Shown: positions 1-6,665 of the stretch, piece by piece
Position numbering within the stretch: position 1 is the first letter of the stretch
Layout of the letters: each line of letters opens with the position of its first letter
Origin: CAZZBK01 sp964652155
GTDB lineage: Bacteria > Planctomycetota > Planctomycetia > Pirellulales > PNKZ01
Length of the DNA stretch: 11,119 bases
NCBI GenBank assembly: GCA_964652155.1
Contig: CAZZBK010000165.1
Location: forward strand, 1 to 11,119
Direction: 5' to 3'
The notes under the pieces: generated by a model
What the model was told of the DNA's origin: nothing
Databases searched by the model: none
What the model saw: the letters and a program-made list of their open reading frames with translations, nothing else
Position numbers and translations under genes: made by a program

Positions 1-605
1 ACGTCGCTGTCGTGGATCCGCTGCAACGACTGGATAAAGTGCCTAGTATCGCGGCCGCGCCCGGCGTCCACCACCCGCACGCAGCCATCGCGGGAGATGT
101 TGTCGCCGCTGAATAGCAAGTTGCCCAGGCGAAACGAGAGCTGACTATCGGTATGACCGGGCGTGTGCCAAACTTCCAGTTCGAGATTGCCGATGCGAAT
201 TTTGTCCCCTTCGTCAATAAAATCGTCGAGCTTGACGGGCGGCATCGGCATGTTGATCTTCTGCGCGGCGATCTCGGCAAAGGTCTTGATCCGGTCCCCC
301 TCGGCAAGCGTGTCGGCGGCGAGCCGATGCCCCGTGACGCTCGTGCGGAGAATTTGCTTCAATTTGGCCAAGCCCTGGATATGATCGACGTCGGCGTGCG
401 TGGCGATGATCGTCTGGCAGTTGGACAACGGAAAATCGAGTTGCCGGATGATGTCGACAATTTCGTCGACCGTCTCTTCGTAACCAATGTCGATCAAGAC
501 CCATGACTGTGCGTCGTACACCAGATAGACGTTGCACCCCAGCCGTTCGCCGGCCTGGTAGTTCATTTCAATCACGTTCGGGAAGACGGGCTTCCGCTCA
601 AGCAT
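1..605 (-). CDS. MBL-fold metallo-hydrolase, N-terminal part (runs off left edge)
   Basis: This is the first 201 residues of a metallo-beta-lactamase-fold hydrolase; the C-terminus lies outside the window. The start is the ATG at 605, giving MLERKPVF. The metal motif is THADVDHIQG, with H70, D72, D74 and H75. The family norm is HxHxDH, so the second His is replaced by Asp. The next ligand motif is HTPGHTDSQ with H151, followed by FSGDN with the bridging Asp at D168. Order and spacing fit the glyoxalase II-like or general MBL hydrolase group, which hydrolyses thioesters, lactones or phosphoesters at a one- or two-metal site. The substrate cannot be told. There is no signal peptide, so it is probably cytoplasmic. 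It diverges from the TPR glycosyltransferase across 148 bp. No clear Shine-Dalgarno sequence precedes the start. The fold is confident, the exact function unknown. Confidence 0.88.
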   Translation of the reverse strand, partial: MLERKPVFPNVIEMNYQAGERLGCNVYLVYDAQSWVLIDIGYEETVDEIVDIIRQLDFPLSNCQTIIATHADVDHIQGLAKLKQILRTSVTGHRLAADTLAEGDRIKTFAEIAAQKINMPMPPVKLDDFIDEGDKIRIGNLELEVWHTPGHTDSQLSFRLGNLLFSGDNISRDGCVRVVDAGRGRDTRHFIQSLQRIHDSD

Positions 606-753
606 AGTCAGGCACTCGAATGAGAAGACAAGATCGTGGGGGGGTCGCCCAGCTCGCCCGAACAGGCTCACTCGACGATTCTTCGAGCGCTCATCTTAGA
701 AACCTCGTCCGTGGCCGACAAGCCGCCCAGCTCCACTCAGGGCAGAATCTCTC

Positions 754-2724
754 ATGAGCACCGCCGACTCCCAGGCCAACGCCAGCCAATTGAACGATCA
801 GGGCATCGCCCTGGCTCGATCGGGTCACATACAGCGGGCAAAAGCCCTGTTCGAGCAAGCCATCCGGTTGCGACCCGATTATGCCGGGGCCTACAACAAC
901 CTGGGCAACGTGTTTCGCCGCCTGGGACAACTGCCCGACGCCGAACAAGCCATTCTGCGCGCCATCGCGCTCGATCCTTTCGACGCCCATTTGACCTGCA
1001 ATCTGGGGCAACTGTACTGGCAGCAGGGACGCTACGTCGAAAGCGAGAAGCTGCTCCGCAACGCGGTGCGCGTCGATGGGCAGTCGACGGATACCCATCG
1101 TGCGCTCGTCGGGCTGCTCGCCGATCTGGGCCGATCCAGCGAGCAGTACGAAGCTGCCCAGCGCTGGATCGCCTGTCAACCCCAGAGCGGCGAGGCGCAC
1201 ATGGAACTCGCCAAGGCCTGCCATGAGCTGCGCAAACCCGCCGAGACACTGCAACATTATCGCCGCGCGATCGAGCTGGAACCGAACCTCGCGGCCGCCC
1301 ACGCCAACTTGGCCTACATGCTCGCCGATCAAGGCCGCTGCGACGAGGCCCGCGCGCACTACGACACGGCCTATCGATTGCAAGGGGACGCGCGGCTGCG
1401 CATCGTCCGCGACACCATGCTGCCGCCGATCTACGACTCGCACCAGCACATGCTCGAGAGCCGACAGACGCTCGTCGACAACCTCCGCGCGCTCGATGAG
1501 GAAGGCGTCCGACTCGACACCACGCAGCAAATCATGCCCACGCTGTTCTACCTGGCCTATCATGGCCTGAACGATCGCGAGATTTACCAGCAACTCGGCC
1601 GGCTCGGTCAAGCGCCCCGCGCCGTCCGCATCGACCCGCCGCGACAGCGCACCAGCGGCAAGATTCGCATCGGCGTGCTGTCGCGCTGCCTGCGCGATCA
1701 CACGATCGGCCGGCTCAACCACGGCTGGCTCGAACGCCTGTCGCGCGATTTCGAACTGGTGTTTCTCACCGTCGGCGTGTCGGACGACTTCATCGGCCAA
1801 GCCATTCGCCGCCGCGCCGACAAGTACGTCGTGGTCCCCGGCCAACTCGGCGTCGCCCTGCGACTGATCGCCTCGCAAGAACTCGATCTGCTGTTCTATA
1901 CCGACATCGGCATGGATCCGTTCACTTACACGCTCAGTTACTCGCGGCTCGCGCCGGTGCAGTGTTTGACCTGGGGACACCCCGACACGACCGGCCTGCC
2001 GAGCATGGACCACTTTGTCACCTGCCGCGATGGCGAGACCGATCGGTCTGACGACGCCTATGGCGAAAAGCTCGTGCGGCTTAGCCGACTGGGCGTGTGT
2101 TACGACCCACCGCCGCAGCAAGACCGCGCCGCGGCCCGGGCCCATTTTAACTTTGCCCCGGGCGATCATATCTACTGCTGCCCCCAGACGACGTTCAAGC
2201 TCCATTGCGATTTCGACGACGTGCTGGGCAACATCTTGCGACGCGATCCGAAAGGGCGACTGCTGCTGCTCCAGTCGCGACACGACTATTGGCAAGAGCT
2301 GATCATGCGCCGCTTGCGTCGCACCATCCCCGACGTGCTTGAGCGCGTGGAATGGCTCCCCGCCCTGCCCCGTAGCGACTACCTACGACTGCTCGCGGCG
2401 ACCGACGTCCTGCTCGACCCGTTGCACTTTGGCGGCGGCAACTCGAGCTACGAAGGACTTGCTGTCGGCACGCCGATCGTCACGTTGCCCAGCGAATTTC
2501 TTCGCGGTCGACTCACTTACGCGATGTATCGCCAAATGGGTTTAACGAGCCTGACCGTGAACAGCGCGGCCGAGTACGTTGACCGCTGCGTGCAACTCGG
2601 CACGAGCGCCGACGAGCAGCATGAGCTACGGCGACAGATTCTCGCTCGCGGAGACACGATCTTCCGCGATCGGGCGATCGTCGGCGAGTTCGAGACGTTC
2701 TTCCATCAAGCCGTGGGCCGGTGA
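754..2724 (+). CDS. TPR protein with GT41/SPINDLY-type O-glycosyltransferase domain
   Basis: This 656-residue protein probably transfers a sugar to Ser/Thr of proteins. The N-terminus holds six TPRs in exact 34-residue register (about residues 10-43, 44-77, 78-111, 112-145, 146-179 and 180-213), which would bind the acceptor protein. The C-terminal half resembles the catalytic region of O-GlcNAc transferase and SPINDLY: LRDHTIGRLNHGW with H316 at the place of the conserved catalytic-region His, K482 in FKLHCDF at the place of the UDP-contacting Lys, and FGGGNSSYEGLAVGTPIVTLP as two overlapping blocks around residues 559-579. The human HTT...D nucleotide motif appears here as GNSSYE, a variant I recall from bacterial GT41-like proteins. 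The donor sugar is not predictable. There is no signal peptide, so it is cytoplasmic. The ATG at 754 has only a weak upstream GGGCAG. A 534-residue open frame on the opposite strand is a codon-composition shadow. Confidence 0.87.
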   Translation: MSTADSQANASQLNDQGIALARSGHIQRAKALFEQAIRLRPDYAGAYNNLGNVFRRLGQLPDAEQAILRAIALDPFDAHLTCNLGQLYWQQGRYVESEKLLRNAVRVDGQSTDTHRALVGLLADLGRSSEQYEAAQRWIACQPQSGEAHMELAKACHELRKPAETLQHYRRAIELEPNLAAAHANLAYMLADQGRCDEARAHYDTAYRLQGDARLRIVRDTMLPPIYDSHQHMLESRQTLVDNLRALDEEGVRLDTTQQIMPTLFYLAYHGLNDREIYQQLGRLGQAPRAVRIDPPRQRTSGKIRIGVLSRCLRDHTIGRLNHGWLERLSRDFELVFLTVGVSDDFIGQAIRRRADKYVVVPGQLGVALRLIASQELDLLFYTDIGMDPFTYTLSYSRLAPVQCLTWGHPDTTGLPSMDHFVTCRDGETDRSDDAYGEKLVRLSRLGVCYDPPPQQDRAAARAHFNFAPGDHIYCCPQTTFKLHCDFDDVLGNILRRDPKGRLLLLQSRHDYWQELIMRRLRRTIPDVLERVEWLPALPRSDYLRLLAATDVLLDPLHFGGGNSSYEGLAVGTPIVTLPSEFLRGRLTYAMYRQMGLTSLTVNSAAEYVDRCVQLGTSADEQHELRRQILARGDTIFRDRAIVGEFETFFHQAVGR

Positions 2725-2741
2725 GCGGCAGGCCGGCTCAC
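2721..2741. terminator. 6-bp inverted repeat spanning two convergent stop codons
   Basis: GTGAGC (2721-2726) and GCTCAC (2736-2741) form a perfect 6-bp stem with a 9-nt loop. The left arm contains the TGA of the glycosyltransferase gene, and the right arm contains the stop of the small minus-strand ORF. The position between convergent frames suits a bidirectional terminator. However, there is no T tract on either side, and two GTGAGC-type gene ends can produce such a repeat by chance. This is a weak call. Confidence 0.25.
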
Positions 2742-2878
2742 TCCGCTTTAGAGCCGATCTCGCCATAGCGATACGTTTTCGCCGCCACTACGCCGACACG
2801 GCAGTACATCGCGCTGAACAATGCGATCGCAAAGATGAAATAAGCATTCGCTTGACAGGCGGTCACCCCGTCCGGCAT
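2738..2878 (-). CDS. Possible 46-residue single-pass membrane protein
   Basis: A short frame from the ATG at 2878 to the TGA at 2738-2740 encodes 46 residues. A hydrophobic stretch (AYFIFAIALFSAMY, about residues 12-25, continuing to VGVVAA) is followed by a charged tail, KTYRYGEIGSKAE. That is the look of a single transmembrane helix with a soluble C-terminus. The frame stays open upstream to a stop at 2930-2932, so it could also be the tail of a longer broken gene. There is no Shine-Dalgarno sequence before the ATG. It lies 28 bp downstream of the end of another minus-strand coding remnant, with the same orientation. I do not recognise a family. The amino-acid composition is protein-like, but the length makes chance possible. 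Confidence 0.35.
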   Translation of the reverse strand: MPDGVTACQANAYFIFAIALFSAMYCRVGVVAAKTYRYGEIGSKAE

Positions 2879-2906
2879 GTCTGGAGACCATTTATCAAAA
2901 TCAGAA

Positions 2907-3092
2907 TCAAAGAGTGAACTGAGGCGTCGCTAACTTCGGTAGGCGATCTAATTGGTCAAGTTCATTAAACTTAATAAATTCACCCTCGTCGAGTGGCGCA
3001 ATCGATTGATTATTGATGGCATAACGATAGATTCCCTTACCGTGGAACCAATTGGCAACAGTAGTAATGATTAGCTCACCATCATCTCTTCG
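2907..3092 (-). pseudogene. C-terminal remnant of a truncated gene
   Basis: Read leftward, a 61-residue open segment ends at a TGA (2907-2909). It reads like the end of a real soluble protein: ELIITTVANWFHGKGIYRY, then an acidic stretch with DEGEFIKFNELDQLDRLP, ending ATPQFTL. It is bounded upstream by an in-frame TGA (3093-3095) and contains no usable ATG, GTG or TTG near its 5' side, so it cannot be an intact gene. The region is AT-richer than the core genes. Its 5' side stops within about 10 bp of the inverted-hairpin repeat at 3103-3175, with hicB just beyond. This suggests that the front of the gene was lost when the repeat or the hicAB segment arrived. I do not recognise the family. Confidence 0.42.
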
Positions 3093-3102
3093 TCACCCTT
3101 CT

Positions 3103-3175
3103 CGTAGGGCACGTGCAACGTGCCGTTCGACGCTCACATCGTGTGCGATAAACGGCATGTTTCACATGCCCTACG
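3103..3175. repeat. REPIN-like element: two inverted GTAG-hairpin (REP) units
   Basis: Two 25-bp arms (3103-3127 and 3151-3175) are inverted copies of each other with 3 mismatches and a 23-bp spacer. Each arm is itself a hairpin. The left has stem GGCACGT (3108-3114), loop GCA and ACGTGCC (3118-3124). The right has GGCATGT (3154-3160), loop TTC and ACATGCC (3164-3170). Two of the three mismatches form one base pair that changed on both sides (C-G to T-A), so pairing is kept. The third is in the loop. The tetranucleotide GTAG sits at the foot of the left hairpin (3104-3107) and its complement CTAC mirrors it on the right (3171-3174). GTAG plus hairpin is the known layout of REP sequences moved by RAYT (TnpA-REP) transposases, and an inverted pair is a REPIN. 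It ends 5 bp from the hicB stop. No RAYT gene is in the window. Confidence 0.7.
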
Positions 3176-3180
3176 CGACC

Positions 3181-3405
3181 TCAGGCGACTTGAGCTTCGA
3201 CGTATTCCGAAATGGTCGCCGGTTCAGGAATAGATAACCCGGCAGCTTTCAACCCTTCGAGATGAAATTCGATCGCCTCTTGGATCATCGCCTTGAGTTC
3301 TACGATCGTATCGCCACAAGAGACGCACCCCGGTAGATCGGGTACGTAAGCACTATAGCTGCCGTCTTTTGCTTTCTCGATCACGACCAAGTACTTGGCG
3401 CTCAT
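3181..3405 (-). CDS. hicB: HicB-family antitoxin, short form
   Basis: This 74-residue protein has the HicB partial RNase-H-like fold: an N-terminal strand (KYLVVIEKAKDGSYSAY), the hallmark VPDLPGCVSCGDT (about residues 21-33), then the helix EAIEFHLEGLKAAG and the tail IPEPATISEYVEA. It should bind HicA and block its ribonuclease activity. Many HicB proteins carry an added C-terminal HTH or ribbon-helix-helix domain for autorepression; this one ends right after the core, so no DNA-binding domain is visible. The ATG at 3405 lies 4 bp after the hicA stop, in the common toxin-then-antitoxin order. The stop is 5 bp from the REPIN-like element. Base composition is lower in GC than alaS. Confidence 0.9.
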   Translation of the reverse strand: MSAKYLVVIEKAKDGSYSAYVPDLPGCVSCGDTIVELKAMIQEAIEFHLEGLKAAGLSIPEPATISEYVEAQVA

Positions 3406-3409
3406 AAGA

Positions 3410-3601
3410 TCACCGCAAACCGACTTGGTTCAACACGCTGTTAAGAGTCCCTGGAGGGACATCGCGGGAGAGCTTGCCTCCCGCTGGTATGGTAATTTTA
3501 CCAGCTTTATGCGGGTGTTGGTATTGAAAATGGCTTCCACGAATGGACTCCAGCGTCCACCCGTCAGCCTCAACAATTTTGATGAGTTCGCGATAATTCA
3601 T
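3410..3601 (-). CDS. hicA: HicA-family toxin (mRNA interferase)
   Basis: This 63-residue double-stranded-RNA-binding-fold protein would cleave mRNA and halt translation when free of HicB. It starts MNYRELIKIVEADGWTLE and contains GSHFQYQHP, where H24 is the family's catalytic His. It then has the basic strand GKITIPAGGK and the C-terminal helix PPGTLNSVLNQVGL. Length and motif order match complete HicA proteins, so it appears intact. The ATG at 3601 is only 10 bp downstream of the alaS TAG and has no Shine-Dalgarno of its own; the alaS end occupies that place. Translation is therefore probably coupled to, or re-initiated after, alaS. hicB follows 4 bp later. No promoter between alaS and hicA is possible except inside alaS. 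Confidence 0.9.
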   Translation of the reverse strand: MNYRELIKIVEADGWTLESIRGSHFQYQHPHKAGKITIPAGGKLSRDVPPGTLNSVLNQVGLR

Positions 3602-3611
3602 CGCGAATCGA

Positions 3612-6218
3612 CTAATCCAGCATCTGCTTGATCTGTTTCAAACCTTCGGCCAACGCGGCGGGAATCTGGTTGGGATCTTTGCCGCCGGCTTGGGCCATGT
3701 TCGGCCGGCCGCCACCGCTGCCGCCGCAGATCGTCGCCACCGGGCGGATCCAGTTGCCGGCGCTGAGCTTCTTGGCCTCGAGATCGCGCGTGATGCCGGC
3801 GACCAGCACGACCTTGTCGTCGTCGCGACTTGCCAACAACACGGCCGACGATGGAGCCTTGGTCCGAATCTGATCGATGAGCGCCCGCAGGTCGTCGGCC
3901 GACCCGGGAACCTCATGCACAATCACCTTCACACCGCCGATCGTCTCGGCCTTGGCAAGCAATTCATCGACCGACAAGCCGCCCGGCTTGGGTGCGACCG
4001 ACAGTTGCCGCTTGAGTTCGCGAACCTCTTTGGCCAGCGCGGCCACACGCTGCGGAATCTCGTCGGCCGGGGCGCGCAAGACCGCGGCGGTCTCATCCAA
4101 CGTCGCCTCAAGCTTGCGGACATGTTCGAGCGCCGCGCGGCCGGTCAGGGCCGTAATGCGCCGCGTGCCGCTCGACACGCTCTCTTCGCCGATGATCTTG
4201 AACAGGCCCACCTGGCCGGTGTTGTCGAGATGCGTGCCGCCGCAAAGTTCCTTGCTGAACTCGCCCATGCTGACCATGCGCACCACGTCAGGATACTTCT
4301 CGCCGAAGAGCATCATGGCACCGGCGTGTCGCGCCTCGCCGATAGGCAGCGTCTTCCAGAGGATCGCCTCGGCATTCGTGATCCGGTCGTTCACGTCGAG
4401 TTCGATCGCGGCCAACTCTTCACGCGTGACGGCCGACGGATTCGTGAAATCGAACCGTAGCCAATCGCGATCAACCTTCGAGCCCTTTTGCTGGGCGTGC
4501 TTGCCCAGGTGCTTCTGGAGCGCGTAGTGCAAAATGTGCGTGGCCGAGTGCGCTCGGCGCAGGCCTTGTCGCCGCAACGGATCGACCCGGGCGGTGACCG
4601 TGCCCCCTTGCACAATGGCGCCGCTGCGCAGGTGACCGACGTGGAGCGTGAAGCCGCCGTCCTTGAGAGTTTCGGTCACGTCAAAGCGGAAGCCGTCGCC
4701 AATTAACTCGCCGACGTCACCCACCTGTCCGCCGCTCTCGCCGTAGAACGGGGTCTGGTCGAGCACGACGGTAATCGGCTGGGCGTGCCCCACCTCGTCC
4801 ACTTTGTCACACAACTTGTCTTGGGCAATCACCCCCACGACGCGGGCTTGCGACTCCAAGGTCCCGTAGCCGAGGAACTCGGTGCCGTGCATCACCTTTT
4901 TGAGCGTGTCGAGCGGGCCGCTCTTGAACAGCTCGAACTGCTGGCGACCGCTGATATCGCCGTGTTTGACCATCGCGTCGCGGAAGCCCGACCAATCGAA
5001 GGTAAAATTGTGCTCGGCGGCCAGGGTCTCGAACAGCTCAGGCGGGAAGCCGTGGGTCGTGTACATCTCGCACGCTTCGTCGCCGGTGACCATCACCCGG
5101 CCGGTCTTTTTCATCGCGTCGAAGACCCGGTCGATGCGATCGAGTCCGCCATCGATCGTGGCAAAGAAATTGGCCTCTTCCTTTTGAATCACGCCGGCCA
5201 CGCGCGTCGTCGTTTCTTGCAACTCGGGGTAGGGGACCTTCATCATGTCGGCCACGATGTTGACCAGCTTGTAGAGGAACGGCCCCTTGAGTCCCATCTG
5301 GTGGCCGTCGAGCACCGCGCGGCGCAGCAGCCGCTTGACGACGTAGCCTTGCTTTTTGTTCTCGGGGTACACGTTCTCGTGCGCGGCAAACGCACAGGCG
5401 CGGACATGGTCGGTAATGCGACGCAATCGGCGGCCGTTCTCGCTGGCCGGGTCGTACTTGACCCCCACGACCTCGGCCGCGGCCAACACGATGGGTTTGA
5501 GGATGTCGATGTGGTAGTTGGTGTCGACCCCTTGCAAGGTCGCGGCGGTCCGTTCGAGCCCCATGCCGGTATCGATATTTTTGCTCGGCAGCGGACGCAG
5601 GTTGTTCGGCGGCGAGCCGACGCGATTAAACTGCGTGAACACGAGATTCCAAATCTCGACGCTCTTGCCCCCTGGGGGATGAAAGAAGATTTCGCTACAG
5701 GGGCCGCAGACGCCGTCGGGCCCGTTGGTCGGCGCACCGGCCGGCCAAAAGTTGTCGTCCTCGCCCATGCGTTCGATGCGATCGAGCGAGAGGCCGATGT
5801 CTTTGGCCCAAATGCCAGCCGCCTCGTCGTCGTCGAGATAGACGGTGACCGTGAGTTGGTTGGCCGGCAAGCCCAGCCACTTCTTGGCGGTCAAAAACTC
5901 CCAGGCCCAGTTGATCGCCTCGCGTTTGAAATAGTCGCCGAAGCTGAAGTTGCCGAGCATCTCGAAGAACGTGTGGTGATAGGCGGTCCGGCCGACGTTG
6001 TCGATGTCGCCGGTTCGCAAACACTTCTGGCAGGTGGTGGCCCGGGTGAAGTCGAGCTTACACTTGCCCAAAAAGTGGTCTTTGAATTGGTTCATGCCGG
6101 CGGGCGTAAAGAGCACCGAGGGGTCCCAGGTGGGGACCAACACATCGCTGGGGCGGCGTGTGCAGCCCTTGGACTCGAAGAACGCCAGATACTTTTCGCG
6201 CAGTTCGTCAGCTTTCAT
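3612..6218 (-). CDS. alaS: Alanine--tRNA ligase
   Basis: Alanyl-tRNA synthetase charges tRNA-Ala with alanine using ATP, in the cytoplasm, and clears mischarged Ser/Gly-tRNA-Ala. The 868 residues match the usual size (about 870-880). The N-terminal class II catalytic domain shows MKADELREKYLAFFESKGC, LFTPAGMNQFKDHFLG and YHHTFFEMLGNFSFGDYFK. The editing domain shows HSATH (H557, H561) and CGGTH (C659, H663), together the four-ligand zinc site. The C-Ala/DHHA1 end contains GGGRPNMAQAGGK. The frame stays open 43 codons further upstream, but that extension does not resemble any AlaRS; the ATG at 6218 gives the conserved N-terminus. No strong Shine-Dalgarno sequence is visible. Its TAG is 10 bp from hicA, suggesting a joint transcript. 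The 489- and 256-residue frames opposite it are shadows. Confidence 0.98.
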   Translation of the reverse strand: MKADELREKYLAFFESKGCTRRPSDVLVPTWDPSVLFTPAGMNQFKDHFLGKCKLDFTRATTCQKCLRTGDIDNVGRTAYHHTFFEMLGNFSFGDYFKREAINWAWEFLTAKKWLGLPANQLTVTVYLDDDEAAGIWAKDIGLSLDRIERMGEDDNFWPAGAPTNGPDGVCGPCSEIFFHPPGGKSVEIWNLVFTQFNRVGSPPNNLRPLPSKNIDTGMGLERTAATLQGVDTNYHIDILKPIVLAAAEVVGVKYDPASENGRRLRRITDHVRACAFAAHENVYPENKKQGYVVKRLLRRAVLDGHQMGLKGPFLYKLVNIVADMMKVPYPELQETTTRVAGVIQKEEANFFATIDGGLDRIDRVFDAMKKTGRVMVTGDEACEMYTTHGFPPELFETLAAEHNFTFDWSGFRDAMVKHGDISGRQQFELFKSGPLDTLKKVMHGTEFLGYGTLESQARVVGVIAQDKLCDKVDEVGHAQPITVVLDQTPFYGESGGQVGDVGELIGDGFRFDVTETLKDGGFTLHVGHLRSGAIVQGGTVTARVDPLRRQGLRRAHSATHILHYALQKHLGKHAQQKGSKVDRDWLRFDFTNPSAVTREELAAIELDVNDRITNAEAILWKTLPIGEARHAGAMMLFGEKYPDVVRMVSMGEFSKELCGGTHLDNTGQVGLFKIIGEESVSSGTRRITALTGRAALEHVRKLEATLDETAAVLRAPADEIPQRVAALAKEVRELKRQLSVAPKPGGLSVDELLAKAETIGGVKVIVHEVPGSADDLRALIDQIRTKAPSSAVLLASRDDDKVVLVAGITRDLEAKKLSAGNWIRPVATICGGSGGGRPNMAQAGGKDPNQIPAALAEGLKQIKQMLD

Positions 6219-6503
6219 GGGATTTACGAGTTGGCAGTAGTCAGAGGGCAGTAGGCAGTTAAAGACGACACGGGGTGCGGCCGATCGGTTCAGGTCAAGC
6301 CGCTGATGATAGCGATTGCGCGGCAAATCGACCAGCGGAGCGCGCATGGTCTTGGCCGACGGTAAGAGGGCATAGACCCGCGTGTAGCTCCCTCCAACAC
6401 TCGCTGGCAGAAGTAAATTATCTCGCTTGACAGGTCGATAAGCTTGTGGAAGACTTGTTTGAACGTGGTCGATATTCTCACTCTAGCCAACAGGAGACCA
6501 ACG
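6219..6503. other. Intergenic region upstream of alaS, with short GGCAGT repeats
   Basis: There is no gene here. Next to the alaS start lies a small tandem pattern: GGCAGTAG at 6233-6240 and 6247-6254, with a further GGCAGT at 6254-6259. On the plus strand a perfect TTGACA (6427-6432) could be a -35 element for the rightward operon, but no good -10 box lies 16-18 bp beyond it. No convincing alaS promoter, T-box-like leader or tRNA could be identified by eye. Confidence 0.5.
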
Positions 6504-6560
6504 ATGCGCTACTCTATTCGCTTCACTGTGTCGTTGAGCCTGTTGCCCACGTTGGGTTAG
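6504..6560 (+). CDS. 18-residue ORF with good RBS (leader peptide or truncated gene start)
   Basis: An ATG at 6504 follows AGGAG (6492-6496) at ideal spacing and encodes MRYSIRFTVSLSLLPTLG before a TAG at 6558-6560. It has two Arg residues and then a hydrophobic, Leu- and Ser-rich stretch, like the first part of a signal peptide. It may be a translated leader of the downstream rbfA-like/rtcB operon, 105 bp away and separated by a hairpin. It may equally be the surviving start of an exported-protein gene whose body was lost. The ribosome binding site is the best support; an ORF this short can arise by chance. Confidence 0.35.
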   Translation: MRYSIRFTVSLSLLPTLG

Positions 6561-6618
6561 GATTTCCTCAGGTCCTTCTCGGGCCAGGCTCTCGCAAGCG
6601 GTTTCTTTTTTGGTCATT

Positions 6619-6645
6619 TCAGCGCTCACGTTGCGCGCTGATTTT
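6619..6645 (+). terminator. Hairpin with short T run between the 18-codon ORF and the rbfA-like gene
   Basis: TCAGCGC (6619-6625) and GCGCTGA (6635-6641) form a perfect 7-bp stem with a 9-nt loop, followed by TTTT (6642-6645). This is a weak intrinsic terminator by layout. It lies 21 bp before the ATG of the rbfA-like gene, so it could act as an attenuator for that operon or as the end of the short upstream transcript. The T run is short, so efficiency is doubtful. Confidence 0.4.
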
Positions 6646-6665
6646 CATAATTCGCGAGAGAATCC

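Noticed and set aside
691..2295. 534-residue open frame on the minus strand
   Set aside because: It lies opposite the TPR glycosyltransferase gene, whose domains are unmistakable. The minus-strand product has no recognisable motifs and is a typical GC-rich antisense shadow.
3103..3175. Rho-independent terminator for hicB
   Set aside because: The hairpins lack T tracts on the minus-strand side, and the paired, covarying GTAG hairpin layout is better explained by a REPIN-like repeat, though it may also slow transcription.
4785..6254. 489-residue open frame on the plus strand
   Set aside because: It is the antisense of alaS, with composition-driven sequence and no motif.
6219..6347. 43-codon N-terminal extension of alaS
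   Set aside because: The extension has no similarity to AlaRS. The conserved N-terminus begins at the ATG at 6218.
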